From positions 1-20,867 of IMG/VR virus record IMGVR_UViG_3300021425_000233: 20,867 nt of DNA; one strand, written 5' to 3'. Below, piece after piece: positions 1 to 7,130 of this stretch (position 1 is its first letter; every line of letters begins with the position of its first letter). This stretch comes from a virus. The notes below the pieces were generated by a model. The model made no database searches. It was not told the origin of the DNA and saw nothing but the letters and a program-made list of their open reading frames with translations. Both the position numbers and the translations under genes were made by a program.

Positions 1-2
1 CT

Positions 3-128
3 GCTGCCTATCGTAATGCTGCTCTGACATACGCAAAGAACTACGCAAAGTGGTCCGCTGCGCGTGAGTATTGTGAAGACAGGCAGATGAACTTCTTAAT
101 ACTCACCGAAGACCACCTAGGAGTATAA
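3..128 (+). CDS. C-terminal end of an unidentified phage protein (5' truncated)
   Basis: An open frame enters from the window edge and stops at TAA 126-128, three bases before the next ATG. The visible 41 residues are rich in Ala, Tyr, Glu and Asp and look like a short helical tail (AAYRNAALTYAKNY at the start, ending EDHLGV). The other two forward frames stop within the first 30 bases, so this frame is the plausible continuation of an upstream gene in the same late virion cluster as gp48 and gp53. I do not recognise the family, and the product cannot be named from this fragment. Confidence 0.6.
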   Translation, partial: AAYRNAALTYAKNYAKWSAAREYCEDRQMNFLILTEDHLGV

Positions 129-130
129 CA

Positions 131-820
131 ATGGCAACTGGTTTTTCAACTATCCAGCGTAACTCAGTAAATAAAGACCCTGGATATAAAACACTCTTTG
201 AAAGAGTGAATGCTGCTACTGGCGGAGAGAAAAAATCTCTCTCCTGGTATAGAGGAGCAGTTAAACAAGAAGCAAGTAGATATAAAAAGAACTTCAACAA
301 ATACATCATGGACGAACGCAAAGATCGCGTTGGTGCTGCTAAAGAACAAGATAAGAATGAATTGAGAAAATATACAGTGGCAGGTCACTTGTATATGTTT
401 GAGTATAAGGCAAAGATGAAGTGGTTGCCTTACTATGACAGATTTCCTTTAGTATATGTCATCAAAGCACCAGGCAAGGATGAATTCTGGGGTGCTAATC
501 TACATTATCTGTCACCAAAGAAAAGAATCATCACTGTAAAGAAACTAATACAGGGTAGAGTTGACATACCTAAGGTATGTTTCCATAAATATCTTAGTAA
601 CCATGTAGAAGGTCTATATCTTGACCTCGCCGCTGATGAATGGGACACTGCCATTCTCCTGCCGACCGAGGACTATGTGAGAAATATCAATGGAATGGTA
701 TTTCCTATCGACAGACAAACTGTTTGGGAAGATACTGATGAGAAGTTCTACGATAAAATCACAGGTCAAAGAGTAGTGAGAGGATACGGAAACAAACAAT
801 CTAAGGAGATGTCTAGGTAA
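131..820 (+). CDS. Conserved virion-cluster protein upstream of gp48
   Basis: A 229-residue protein with a good ribosome binding site (AGGAG, about 8 nt before ATG 131). It ends in a TAATG overlap with gp48, so the two are translationally coupled. A central block (around residues 85-125) reads YMFEYKAKMKWLPYYDRFPL and continues with a conserved-looking aromatic stretch ending NLHYLSPKKR. I associate this block with a family widespread in T4-like cyanophages, sometimes linked to DNA-end protection or tail assembly, but I cannot fix which. It has no signal peptide or membrane segment, and the N-terminal third is basic. Its position directly before the tail-tube cap gene supports a virion or assembly role, which is inference. 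Confidence 0.72.
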   Translation: MATGFSTIQRNSVNKDPGYKTLFERVNAATGGEKKSLSWYRGAVKQEASRYKKNFNKYIMDERKDRVGAAKEQDKNELRKYTVAGHLYMFEYKAKMKWLPYYDRFPLVYVIKAPGKDEFWGANLHYLSPKKRIITVKKLIQGRVDIPKVCFHKYLSNHVEGLYLDLAADEWDTAILLPTEDYVRNINGMVFPIDRQTVWEDTDEKFYDKITGQRVVRGYGNKQSKEMSR

Positions 821-1941
821 TGGCATATAGTAAGGCAGAACAACAAAGCCAAGCACTACCTCCCAATTTCCAAGGAAAAGAAGGACAAACACACGTAAAA
901 CAACAAACGACTGGTATCAATTCAACGACTGATCGTTATTGGTTGTACACCAATGGAAAGTGGGAACAAATCAGTAGTGGCAAGTATCAAGAGTTAAATC
1001 CAACTACTGCCAACTATACTACTCTAAGTGCTCCTAATATTGGCAGCACTACAAGTGCCCATAGATATCCAAAGGATGCTGCTATGGGCAAGGAGTCTGA
1101 CTACGTTCTGTTTGAATTCTATAAATATCAACCACCATTTCAAGGTATCAATAGAGGATCAACTACAGCTGGAAGTTCTGGTCTAGCAGCATACAATCAA
1201 AGTGCTACAGATGAAAGTCTTTATACTAAAGCAGAAGGTTTAAATTCTGTAATCCTTTACATGCCAGAAGATATTTCTACTGGATATAGAGCGAGTTGGA
1301 GTGGCAAATCGTTTAGTAACATTGGTAGAGATGCGTTAGCAACTGCTGGATCTGGTGATTTTGGTCAGGGATTACAAAATGCACTCACTACAGCAGAAAC
1401 AGCAATTGAACAATTTATTCCAAACACTGGAGCAAAACTAATTGAAAAAACTATACAAAAAATTACTGGTGAATCAATAAGCAATAATGAAATTTTTGGT
1501 GCTACTCGTGGAGTTGTTCTAAATCCAAACGTTGAATTACTATTCAGTGGAGTTGATCTCAGAAACTTTCAGTTGCAATACAAGTTGGTTCCAAGGAATG
1601 CTACAGAAGCAGAAGAGATTAGAAAAATTATCAATCAATTTAGGAAGGCAATGCTCCCAACATTTGGTGGTGGGGGAGACCTCACCTTCCAAACTCCTGG
1701 AATGACACAAGACAATTTTATTCGTGTTCCTAATGTGTGTAGGGTCTCATTTATGAAAGGTGGTGGATTAAATCAATATGTCCCACAATATAAAATGTGT
1801 GCTATCACTCAAGTTGATATAAATTACACTCCAGACGGAGCATATGCTACATATGGTGACGGCAACATGGTTGCTATCGGTCTTACACTAGCATTCCAAG
1901 AAACCAAACTCATTTTTGCAACAGAAGTAGAGCAATACTAA
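820..1941 (+). CDS. gp48: Baseplate tail-tube cap protein, gp48-like
   Basis: A 373-residue protein, close to T4 gp48 (364). In T4, gp48 sits on the central baseplate hub and, with gp54, starts tail-tube polymerisation. The N-terminal 60 residues are polar and low in complexity. The middle holds the typical LYMPEDISTGYRASW block (about 144-158), followed by an Ala/Gly-rich helical insert. The C-terminal part (NVELLFSGVDLRNFQLQYK, then FRKAMLP, and VPNVCRVSFM) has the tube-protein-like fold signature shared by gp48, gp54 and gp19 relatives. It overlaps both neighbours by TAATG junctions and is followed by gp53, a common cyanophage order. Expression is expected late. The alternative, another tube-initiator paralogue, is less likely because of this context. 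Confidence 0.82.
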   Translation: MAYSKAEQQSQALPPNFQGKEGQTHVKQQTTGINSTTDRYWLYTNGKWEQISSGKYQELNPTTANYTTLSAPNIGSTTSAHRYPKDAAMGKESDYVLFEFYKYQPPFQGINRGSTTAGSSGLAAYNQSATDESLYTKAEGLNSVILYMPEDISTGYRASWSGKSFSNIGRDALATAGSGDFGQGLQNALTTAETAIEQFIPNTGAKLIEKTIQKITGESISNNEIFGATRGVVLNPNVELLFSGVDLRNFQLQYKLVPRNATEAEEIRKIINQFRKAMLPTFGGGGDLTFQTPGMTQDNFIRVPNVCRVSFMKGGGLNQYVPQYKMCAITQVDINYTPDGAYATYGDGNMVAIGLTLAFQETKLIFATEVEQY

Positions 1942-2570
1942 TGTTTTTTTCACTAGTCCCCAACATCTCATACGATGAGAAACCAATTAGTTATCCGTTC
2001 TCAGAGTCGGATTATGTAACTGCGAAGAACTTCTTCCGCAGATACAAAGTTAATGATGATGTATTTTCCTATGCCGTCATTTTTAGAAAATATACTATCA
2101 TTGATGGAGAAAGACCAGATACTCTTGCAAAAAAAGCATATGGTAATGAGTTTTATGATTGGGTCATCCTTTTGACAAACAATATGATTAATGCACAGTA
2201 TGATTGGCCAATGTCAAACTATGCATTGTCTAAAGTCCTAGAGAGTGAGTATGATGATCCCTATGGAACCATCCGCCACTATGAAACTTATGAGATAGGA
2301 CAATACTCTGATGGTACTCGTGTTGATGAGACATTCTACAACAGCACACACAAACTAAACATCAATGGTTCTGTTGTAATAAAAAATGGTAACGAGATTT
2401 GTCGTCCCGTTACCATTGCTGATTATTATGCTGCTGAAAATGAGAAGAAAAGAGAAATCTATCTCCTAAAACCAGCATATTTTAGACAGTTTGTTGATGA
2501 CTACAGAAAGAAAAACATTTATAAAAAATCTGGAAGTTATATCAACCAGAGACTAAAGGCAACTGGATGA
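1941..2570 (+). CDS. gp53: Baseplate wedge protein, gp53-like
   Basis: A 209-residue protein, similar in size to T4 gp53 (196), which joins the wedges during baseplate assembly. Residues about 46-75 carry the characteristic LysM-like block (YTIIDGERPDTLAKKAYGN followed by FYDWVILLTNNM), and the middle contains Asp/Tyr-rich strands. The start codon overlaps the gp48 stop (TAATG), and the gene ends seven bases before a strong intrinsic terminator, so it is the last gene of this late transcript. The basic, lysine-rich C-terminus (about 190-205) is unremarkable for the family. Confidence 0.85.
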   Translation: MFFSLVPNISYDEKPISYPFSESDYVTAKNFFRRYKVNDDVFSYAVIFRKYTIIDGERPDTLAKKAYGNEFYDWVILLTNNMINAQYDWPMSNYALSKVLESEYDDPYGTIRHYETYEIGQYSDGTRVDETFYNSTHKLNINGSVVIKNGNEICRPVTIADYYAAENEKKREIYLLKPAYFRQFVDDYRKKNIYKKSGSYINQRLKATG

Positions 2571-2576
2571 CTTTTT

Positions 2577-2604
2577 CGGGCAAAAAATTGCCCGAATTTT
2601 TTTT
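2577..2604 (+). terminator. Intrinsic terminator after gp53
   Basis: A perfect 7-bp stem CGGGCAA/TTGCCCG (2577-2583 with 2588-2594), a four-base loop, then AA and eight T residues (2597-2604). It lies 7 bases past the gp53 stop. Read from the minus strand the hairpin is followed by AAAAAG, not a U tract, so it should work for the plus strand only. Confidence 0.9.
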
Positions 2605-2618
2605 CCAGATTTATGGAA

Positions 2619-2825
2619 TCAGTCTTCCAAATTTGAAATGATACGCTCACACTCTTTCAAGTTTTGCTTGCAGAAGGCACGAACATAACTGTTCGCATCT
2701 GTACTCATAGTATAGTGAGCGTGAGTATGTACCAGTTCAATCACCACCAAGACCCCAACACACATGGCTACGAAGTGGCATATAGGACTCGTGGCACAGC
2801 ATGTTAGGTTCTTTTTCCAGTTCAT
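2619..2825 (-). CDS. Small putative membrane protein downstream of gp32
   Basis: A 68-residue ORF starting at ATG 2825, which shares its first base with the gp32 stop (TGATG); a GTG one codon earlier is possible. It has one hydrophobic segment (about residues 16-34, HFVAMCVGVLVVIELV) and a cysteine-rich N-terminus (CC and C). The C-terminal half is hydrophilic (CKQNLKECERIISNLED). The coupling to gp32 supports expression from the gp32 promoter. I do not recognise the family. It runs convergently towards gp53, and no minus-strand terminator follows it. Confidence 0.6.
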   Translation of the reverse strand: MNWKKNLTCCATSPICHFVAMCVGVLVVIELVHTHAHYTMSTDANSYVRAFCKQNLKECERIISNLED

Positions 2826-3724
2826 CACTCTTCAGCAAGACGAGCAAAGTAGGACAGAGCATCGTCATCATCAACGACTGCCTCTTCCTTCACAGGAGAG
2901 GGAGCAGCAGAGACACGAGAGCGGAACGACGAGGGTTCAGGAGCAGCGACAGGCTCATACTCTTCATCATCAACGCTAGGAACAGCAGTGCGCTGGGTGA
3001 TACCAAGCACCATGTTCAGGCGACGCTCAAGATCCTCGTAGGACTTGAACTGGTCCTTGGCAGTGAATGCTTCTAGGGAGTGCTCAGACTTCCAGGTTGC
3101 TTCTAGTTCATCATCGTCTGCGCTGAGAGCAGAGACAGAATCAAACTCAGAAGAATCATAGTTCCAGTATCCTGCAACCTTCTTGATCTTCAACTTGAAG
3201 TTAGCACCTTCCCAAAGGTCAAAGACATTCACAGGTTGCTCATCCTGAAACTCTGGTTGCATGGCAGCAAGGATCTTGTCATGGATCTTCTTGCCATACT
3301 TGTAGAGGAACACCTTGCCCTCGTTCTCAGGGTGCTTAGGATCCTTCACGACATAGATGTTGCTGTAATACTGGAGCTTACGCTTCTGCTTACGGGCAGT
3401 CTCTTTGTCTTCATCACTACCGCTGTTCCAGAGACGGCGGTTGATCTCACCAACGGGATCCTTCTCGTTGAGAGTGGTCAGGGAGTTTTCAATGTACCAA
3501 CCACCAGGACCTTGGAAGGCGTGGGAATACACCTTTGCCCAGGGGATGGTCTCGCCTTCAGGGGCGGGGAGGAAACGGATAACAGCGTACCCGTTACCAG
3601 AAGCGTCAACCTCTGGTTTCCAGAAACGGTCATCAACGTTCTTACCGCTGGATGACTTTTCAAGTTCCTTCTGCAGGAAGTCAAAATTGTTCTGGGATTT
3701 ACGCTTCAGATCTGCGAATGACAT
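2825..3724 (-). CDS. gp32: Single-stranded DNA-binding protein, gp32-like
   Basis: A 299-residue protein, about the length of T4 gp32 (301). gp32 coats single-stranded DNA and organises replication, recombination and repair. The N-terminus has the cooperativity (LAST) motif KRKS at residues 8-10. The OB-fold core contains SNIYVVKDPK, then ENEGKVFLYKYGKKI and WEGANFKLKI, all close to T4. The tail is acidic (EEAVVDDDDALSYFARLAEE), as needed for partner binding. Unlike T4, the protein has no cysteine at all: the T4 zinc ligands (one His, three Cys) are reduced to a possible His68. Translation starts with GAGG about 8 nt before the ATG, behind a structured leader and its own promoter. Confidence 0.95.
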   Translation of the reverse strand: MSFADLKRKSQNNFDFLQKELEKSSSGKNVDDRFWKPEVDASGNGYAVIRFLPAPEGETIPWAKVYSHAFQGPGGWYIENSLTTLNEKDPVGEINRRLWNSGSDEDKETARKQKRKLQYYSNIYVVKDPKHPENEGKVFLYKYGKKIHDKILAAMQPEFQDEQPVNVFDLWEGANFKLKIKKVAGYWNYDSSEFDSVSALSADDDELEATWKSEHSLEAFTAKDQFKSYEDLERRLNMVLGITQRTAVPSVDDEEYEPVAAPEPSSFRSRVSAAPSPVKEEAVVDDDDALSYFARLAEE

Positions 3725-3761
3725 TTGGATTACCTCGGATTGTTTTGGATTTGGTTTGTGT

Positions 3762-3807
3762 GTTGGGTCTTACGTACAGGCGGGTCTCCCCGACTCATCT
3801 GCCCAAC
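3762..3807 (-). promoter_or_regulatory. Structured 5' leader of gp32, candidate autoregulatory RNA
   Basis: In the minus-strand transcript a GUUGGG/CCCAAC outer stem (3802-3807 with 3762-3767) encloses a GAGA tetraloop hairpin CGGG-GAGA-CCCG (3792-3781). The predicted transcript start falls at the 5' edge of this element, which ends about 37 nt before the gp32 ATG. In T4 a pseudoknot at the 5' end of the gene 32 leader nucleates gp32 binding and represses translation. A similar role here is inferred from position; no pseudoknot has been demonstrated. Confidence 0.5.
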
Positions 3808-3810
3808 GAA

Positions 3811-3842
3811 ATTATAATAACAGGTGGCGGGTCAGGCGTCAA
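3811..3842 (-). promoter_or_regulatory. sigma70-like promoter for gp32
   Basis: Minus strand: TTGACG (3842-3837), a 17-nt spacer, then TATTAT (3819-3814). A perfect TATAAT (3816-3811) overlaps it at 20-nt spacing. The -35 hexamer covers the stop codon of the DUF1825 gene, so gp32 can be transcribed separately from the operon before it. Confidence 0.72.
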
Positions 3843-4180
3843 TCCTGTGTGCCACTTTGGAGTTTGTCCTTCATCATCTGGACTCGCTCGCTCAATTCGT
3901 CAAACATCTGTTCGACACTGGTGCCTGGTGTAGCACCCAACATAATAATACCCTGCTTCATGGTCTCAAGGACAGACTTTGCTTCAGGGTCGTCACTCAA
4001 CTTAATACGGAAGTAAAAAGTTTTTTGTTTATCAATTAGTTCTGAGAGTTTCTCAAAGTATTCCATCTTCCTCTTGTCATCAAGAAGAACAAAATTCATT
4101 GCAGATCTAAAACAGAACTGCTGGAGATCCATCATCTCTTGGATGTCCCCACGGACTAATTCTGATTGAAAGAAACTCAT
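3839..4180 (-). CDS. DUF1825 family protein
   Basis: A 113-residue soluble, helix-rich protein. Its start (MSFFQSELVRGDIQEMMDLQ), the middle KRKMEYFEKLSELIDKQKTF with RIKLSDDPEAK after it, and the end (TPGTSVEQMFDELSERVQMM) match my memory of the cyanobacterial DUF1825 pattern, whose function is unknown. It overlaps the gp33-like gene by ATGA and lies directly before gp32. That puts it in the replication and late-transcription block of the phage. A cyanobacterial origin is plausible. T4 has gp59 between gp33 and gp32, but this protein is half the length of gp59 (217) and does not resemble it. Confidence 0.7.
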   Translation of the reverse strand: MSFFQSELVRGDIQEMMDLQQFCFRSAMNFVLLDDKRKMEYFEKLSELIDKQKTFYFRIKLSDDPEAKSVLETMKQGIIMLGATPGTSVEQMFDELSERVQMMKDKLQSGTQD

Positions 4181-4398
4181 ACCAACATCAACTTAGCTCT
4201 ACTTGTTTTCTTCATGAAGTTTAATTGCTGTGCCTCATGACGGATTTTTTCCTTCAGAGGTTTGCTAATTAACTTTGATACACTATCTATTTCAATTTCA
4301 TTCACCTCGCAATAGTGGATGACCGAATCAATATAATTCATGTCTGGATTGTGTAGTGCAATCTTCTCCACTTCCTGCGAGAACTTCGCAGCGGTCAT
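4177..4398 (-). CDS. gp33: gp33-like late-promoter transcription accessory protein
   Basis: A 73-residue protein starting at ATG 4398, chosen over ATG 4431 because GAGG stands 8 nt before it and it follows the exonuclease stop by four bases. The pattern (KFSQEVEKIALHNPDMNYID, then a short helix ending VNEIEI, and LISKPLKEKIRHEAQQLNF) follows T4 gp33, where MSYLEA and EENSIPE are succeeded by FI...EKIQSEA..NLL. T4 gp33 bridges RNA polymerase and the sliding clamp to activate gp55-dependent late promoters. It is shorter than T4 gp33 (112), as in other cyanophages. Its place just before gp32 (33-X-32) mirrors T4. Confidence 0.72.
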   Translation of the reverse strand: MTAAKFSQEVEKIALHNPDMNYIDSVIHYCEVNEIEIDSVSKLISKPLKEKIRHEAQQLNFMKKTSRAKLMLV

Positions 4399-4402
4399 AA
4401 AT

Positions 4403-5098
4403 CTATCCTCTAATAATTGTTTTTTCTCCATACCGTTCCTGATATTCGTCGATGTAACTCATTAGTTTCATAAAGAATTCTTTCTTAGGTGGAAGCACCT
4501 TGACTTGAGTCTCTCCGTTTTCACAAGCAACGATTGTTACGAGTTGCTTAACACTCAACCCGTAATTTTCTTGGAGCATACAAGCGTATGCAGTCTCCTG
4601 AACGAAGTAATCATAAAGATATTTCTCACGCTTTGGTTCTGCTGCTGTCTTAAAGTCAATGATAGACAGCACTCCATCGAACTCAGCGATACAATCGACA
4701 CGCCCTGCGATCTCTAAATGTTTAGAGTAGAGCGCCGCTTCCTGTAAGTAAATATTATTTATGCGGTCTAAAATATCCCTAGAATGATGGAACATTAAAA
4801 CGGGAAGAGGAAACTTACTATACTTCTTCAGGTCAAGATTATTATTGAGATAGTCTTCAGCAATAGAGTGATACTTGTTTCCTCTACCAGTAGCACGAGC
4901 GGACTTAGCATTTGCTGCTTTCTCTCCAACGCGGGCTCGCCACTTAGCGATGCCCGCCATCTTTTCTTTGTTGTTACTAATCACGGTGGTGACAGATGGA
5001 AACTTACTGCCCTCAGGTGTTAGATAAACACGCTTACCATCCACCATCTCAGCAGACATTTCAATAGGATCTAGTCCCACATGATTAAACAACTTCAT
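4403..5098 (-). CDS. PD-(D/E)XK exonuclease, RecB/MGME1-like
   Basis: A 231-residue nuclease. Visible RecB-family motifs are RGNKYHSIAEDYL (about 72-84, the GxxxH helix), GRVDCIAEFDG with Asp135, IIDFKTA with Asp148 and Lys150, and the QETAYA helix (167-172, the Q-x3-Y type motif). These four form a complete PD-(D/E)XK active site of the kind found in single-strand exonucleases such as MGME1. The start overlaps the PhoH stop (ATGA). Placement between phoH and gp33/gp32 fits a role in replication, recombination or host DNA turnover. The substrate is not readable from sequence. Confidence 0.85.
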   Translation of the reverse strand: MKLFNHVGLDPIEMSAEMVDGKRVYLTPEGSKFPSVTTVISNNKEKMAGIAKWRARVGEKAANAKSARATGRGNKYHSIAEDYLNNNLDLKKYSKFPLPVLMFHHSRDILDRINNIYLQEAALYSKHLEIAGRVDCIAEFDGVLSIIDFKTAAEPKREKYLYDYFVQETAYACMLQENYGLSVKQLVTIVACENGETQVKVLPPKKEFFMKLMSYIDEYQERYGEKTIIRG

Positions 5099-5847
5099 AG
5101 ACCTAGGTTGAGTTTGTTAATAATATAGGACTTGACAAGACCAGAACGAACGATATCATCGATACCAAATTCTACCAACGAAAACTCTTCCATGTTCTGG
5201 AGGATGCGTTGGAAGTCAAGGATACCTGATCGCTCACTGATCTTCTGCAGGTCAGTCTGTGCTGCGTCACCACAGAACACAATCTTACTGTCCTGACCAA
5301 CACGAGTGATGATTGAATCAAGTTCATGGAAGTTCAGGTTCTGACACTCGTCAATGATAACAATACAGTTATCAAGAGTGGTGCCACGAATGAAACTTGT
5401 ACTCCAGAACGAGATAGTTTCCTGTGCCTTGAGGTTTTCATACAACATCTCAAAGGAGTTGTCATCAGGCATCTCAAACATGGACTGAACCATGTTCTTG
5501 TATGGTATCTGATAGAGAGAAGACTTATCTTCATGATCTCCTGGTAGGAAACCAATCTCTCTAGTAGCAACCAGAGAACGAACAAGATAAACCTTTTCGT
5601 ATGGTGTGTATTCATTCAACACATCCTTGAGTGCTTTATAGAGAGCAACGAATGTCTTACCAGTTCCTGCTACACCATAAGCATAGATCATCTGCCCCTT
5701 GTCCCACTCATCAAACATAATCTGTTGATTATGAGTGAGAGGTTCAATAGGAATCATGTACGCCTCATCAATAGGCTTACGACGCTTCCTTTGCTTCGCA
5801 GTCATACCTTGTCCAGGTGCTTTCACGGTCTTCTTTCTTGGTGGCAT
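5095..5847 (-). CDS. phoH: PhoH-like ATPase
   Basis: A 250-residue P-loop protein. Walker A is GVAGTGKT at 58-65 and Walker B is IVIIDECQN at about 162-170. Other family motifs present are LVRS (88-91), GFLPGD (99-104) and GDAAQTDL (193-200). PhoH-like genes are among the commonest cyanophage genes. The family is linked to phosphate stress in E. coli, but its role in phages is not settled; RNA metabolism is one proposal. ATG 5847 is taken as the start because the 24 extra residues upstream lie entirely inside the preceding gene in another frame. The junction is TGATATG. The N-terminus is strongly basic. Confidence 0.93.
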   Translation of the reverse strand: MPPRKKTVKAPGQGMTAKQRKRRKPIDEAYMIPIEPLTHNQQIMFDEWDKGQMIYAYGVAGTGKTFVALYKALKDVLNEYTPYEKVYLVRSLVATREIGFLPGDHEDKSSLYQIPYKNMVQSMFEMPDDNSFEMLYENLKAQETISFWSTSFIRGTTLDNCIVIIDECQNLNFHELDSIITRVGQDSKIVFCGDAAQTDLQKISERSGILDFQRILQNMEEFSLVEFGIDDIVRSGLVKSYIINKLNLGL

Positions 5848-5848
5848 A

Positions 5849-6106
5849 TCAATTGTACTTATCGTGAATGGTACGGTTACGGGGAGCATGTGCCCCGATT
5901 TTGTTAGAGATGATGTCATGGAAACCAGGATGAGTTTTCTTCATCTTGTCTCTCCACTCACCAACCTCACCAGATCCAGCACAACCTTTGGACCAGTCTT
6001 TGTCCCATCCAGGGTTGTCCTTTCTCCATTGTTCGTAGTCTTTCATAGACATGTAGAGTTCTTTAGTCTCTCCAGTCTCTAGATTTTTAACAGGATATGT
6101 AGGCAT
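5849..6106 (-). CDS. Small conserved cyanophage protein (MPTYPVKN... type)
   Basis: An 85-residue protein whose start ATG 6106 overlaps the thyX stop (TAATG). It begins MPTYPVKNLETGETKEL, then MKDYEQWRKDNPGWDKDW and a GCAGSGEVGEW patch. The opening resembles the FmdB-type zinc-ribbon proteins (MPTY...), but there is only one cysteine, so no zinc ribbon can form. The family is familiar from T4-like cyanophages with no known function. Its place between thyX and phoH is consistent with early expression. Confidence 0.75.
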   Translation of the reverse strand: MPTYPVKNLETGETKELYMSMKDYEQWRKDNPGWDKDWSKGCAGSGEVGEWRDKMKKTHPGFHDIISNKIGAHAPRNRTIHDKYN

Positions 6107-6744
6107 TAATTCCACTCCAAAGCTTCAGCACAAATAGGAAATTGTTCAGAGAACACACGCTTAGCATCTAGTGCAATGTCCATGTGTTCTTTCTGCGTAC
6201 CATTAGCGGAACGCAAATCTATATAGTGGATCCATGAACGAACTGATCCCGTCATGTAGATTTTTGTGGGAACGGCGAGGGGAAGCACAAAACGAGCACA
6301 CTCTTTTGCAATACCAAGGTCAAGCATCTGCTTGTAGATATCCATAGCACTCTGGAAGTGTCGCTGAATAGTAATCTCAAGTTCTTGCTTGGTGAAAGCA
6401 TCAACATCATCAATACTATTCTGACGATTCTTATCATCCTGACGACGAAGATCGAACAGAGGAATTTCACTTGCCAACAGAGAACTGTCAGCATAACGCT
6501 GGGAAAACTCTTGAAATGTGAACGAACGGTGACGCAAAATTTGAGCTGCGATACCACGAGTAGTTTCAATCTCCAGGGTCATGTGTGCCTGCTCAAACAC
6601 AGACCAGTGGTTATGTTTAATACAATACTTTAGCAGACCAGCAACCTTAGGATTCTCCTGGTTGTTCGGATTGCTCACTCGTGCCACGTACCCCATCGTC
6701 TTCTCTGCGTCTGGAGTTACGGTTACCAACTTCACTGAATTCAT
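6106..6744 (-). CDS. thyX: FAD-dependent thymidylate synthase ThyX
   Basis: A 212-residue protein of normal ThyX length. The signature RHRX7S is present (RHRSFTFQEFS, residues 71-81), followed by QRYADSS. The C-terminal FVLPLAVPTKIYMTGSVRSW and LRSANGTQKEH blocks complete the FAD/dUMP site. ThyX makes dTMP from dUMP using methylenetetrahydrofolate and NADPH, supplying dTTP for phage DNA. The start at 6744 has AAAGGA about 8 nt before it. The first 98 bases overlap the preceding small ORF in another frame. The stop overlaps the next start, indicating coupling. Confidence 0.95.
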   Translation of the reverse strand: MNSVKLVTVTPDAEKTMGYVARVSNPNNQENPKVAGLLKYCIKHNHWSVFEQAHMTLEIETTRGIAAQILRHRSFTFQEFSQRYADSSLLASEIPLFDLRRQDDKNRQNSIDDVDAFTKQELEITIQRHFQSAMDIYKQMLDLGIAKECARFVLPLAVPTKIYMTGSVRSWIHYIDLRSANGTQKEHMDIALDAKRVFSEQFPICAEALEWN

Positions 6745-6919
6745 TACTAAATCCTTTCTCCTGCTTGCGTTTGATTTGTTTGGCTTTCAGTGCTATTTTA
6801 GCACGAATTAACTGCATCGCCATGTACTGCAGTTCTTCTTCTGTATATAGATTAGGATTTGTTTTTGCTTCTTTGATTGCTTTTTTTGCTAATCTAATTT
6901 GATCTTTTAGTCGGGTCAT
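6647..6919 (-). CDS. Small basic coiled-coil protein overlapping thyX
   Basis: A 90-residue ORF from ATG 6919. The first 55 residues form a charged amphipathic helix (MTRLKDQIRLAKKAIKEAK, then YTEEELQYMAMQLIRAKIAL), rich in Lys and Ala, and resemble a conserved small cyanophage ORF. The last 33 or so residues lie over the thyX start in another frame and are low-complexity (Arg, Glu, Ser), so they may be under little selection of their own. The start overlaps the previous gene by 26 bases. Function unknown; nucleic-acid or protein binding through the basic helix is only a guess. Confidence 0.6.
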   Translation of the reverse strand: MTRLKDQIRLAKKAIKEAKTNPNLYTEEELQYMAMQLIRAKIALKAKQIKRKQEKGFSNEFSEVGNRNSRRREDDGVRGTSEQSEQPGES

Positions 6920-7130
6920 AGTACGCTTTATAGTAGGCAACAATGCCATCGGGTCTTACGTTTCCTTGGGATACCCAATCGTGGGCGCACTCATAAATCG
7001 ACTGCGGAGAATACACTGGCGCACCGCCTTCTAGTTGGTGTCCAAATTTAGTAAGCAGAACTTTAAGTGCTGCCTGTCTATACTCCATGCGTTCATCACT
7101 GTAACGCCAATCAGTCTGGGTATCCGTCAT
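6894..7130 (-). CDS. Small conserved cyanophage protein
   Basis: A 78-residue protein, start chosen at ATG 7130 because AAGGAG stands just before it (3-nt gap, rather short) and earlier ATGs lack a binding site. The start overlaps the previous gene by 20 bases. It contains WRYSDERMEYRQAALKVLLT, then YSPQSIYECAHDWVSQGN and a YYKAYY end, a pattern I recognise from several T4-like cyanophages without a known function. No membrane segment or signal peptide. Confidence 0.7.
   Translation of the reverse strand: MTDTQTDWRYSDERMEYRQAALKVLLTKFGHQLEGGAPVYSPQSIYECAHDWVSQGNVRPDGIVAYYKAYYDPTKRSN

Noticed and set aside
2577-2604. gp53 terminator acting on the minus strand as well
   Set aside because: On the minus strand the stem is followed by AAAAAG, not U, so termination there is not supported.
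3762-3807. tRNA-like fold in the gp32 leader
   Set aside because: The outer stem and hairpin do not give a cloverleaf; no T-loop or anticodon arm can be placed. No tRNA is seen elsewhere in the window.
3405-4016. Plus-strand frame opposite gp32 and the DUF1825 gene
   Set aside because: It crosses the gp32 promoter and leader and lacks any recognisable domain.
4399-4431. Upstream ATG (4431) for the gp33-like gene
   Set aside because: It would overlap the exonuclease by 29 bases, while ATG 4398 has GAGG at 8 nt and the conserved N-terminus.
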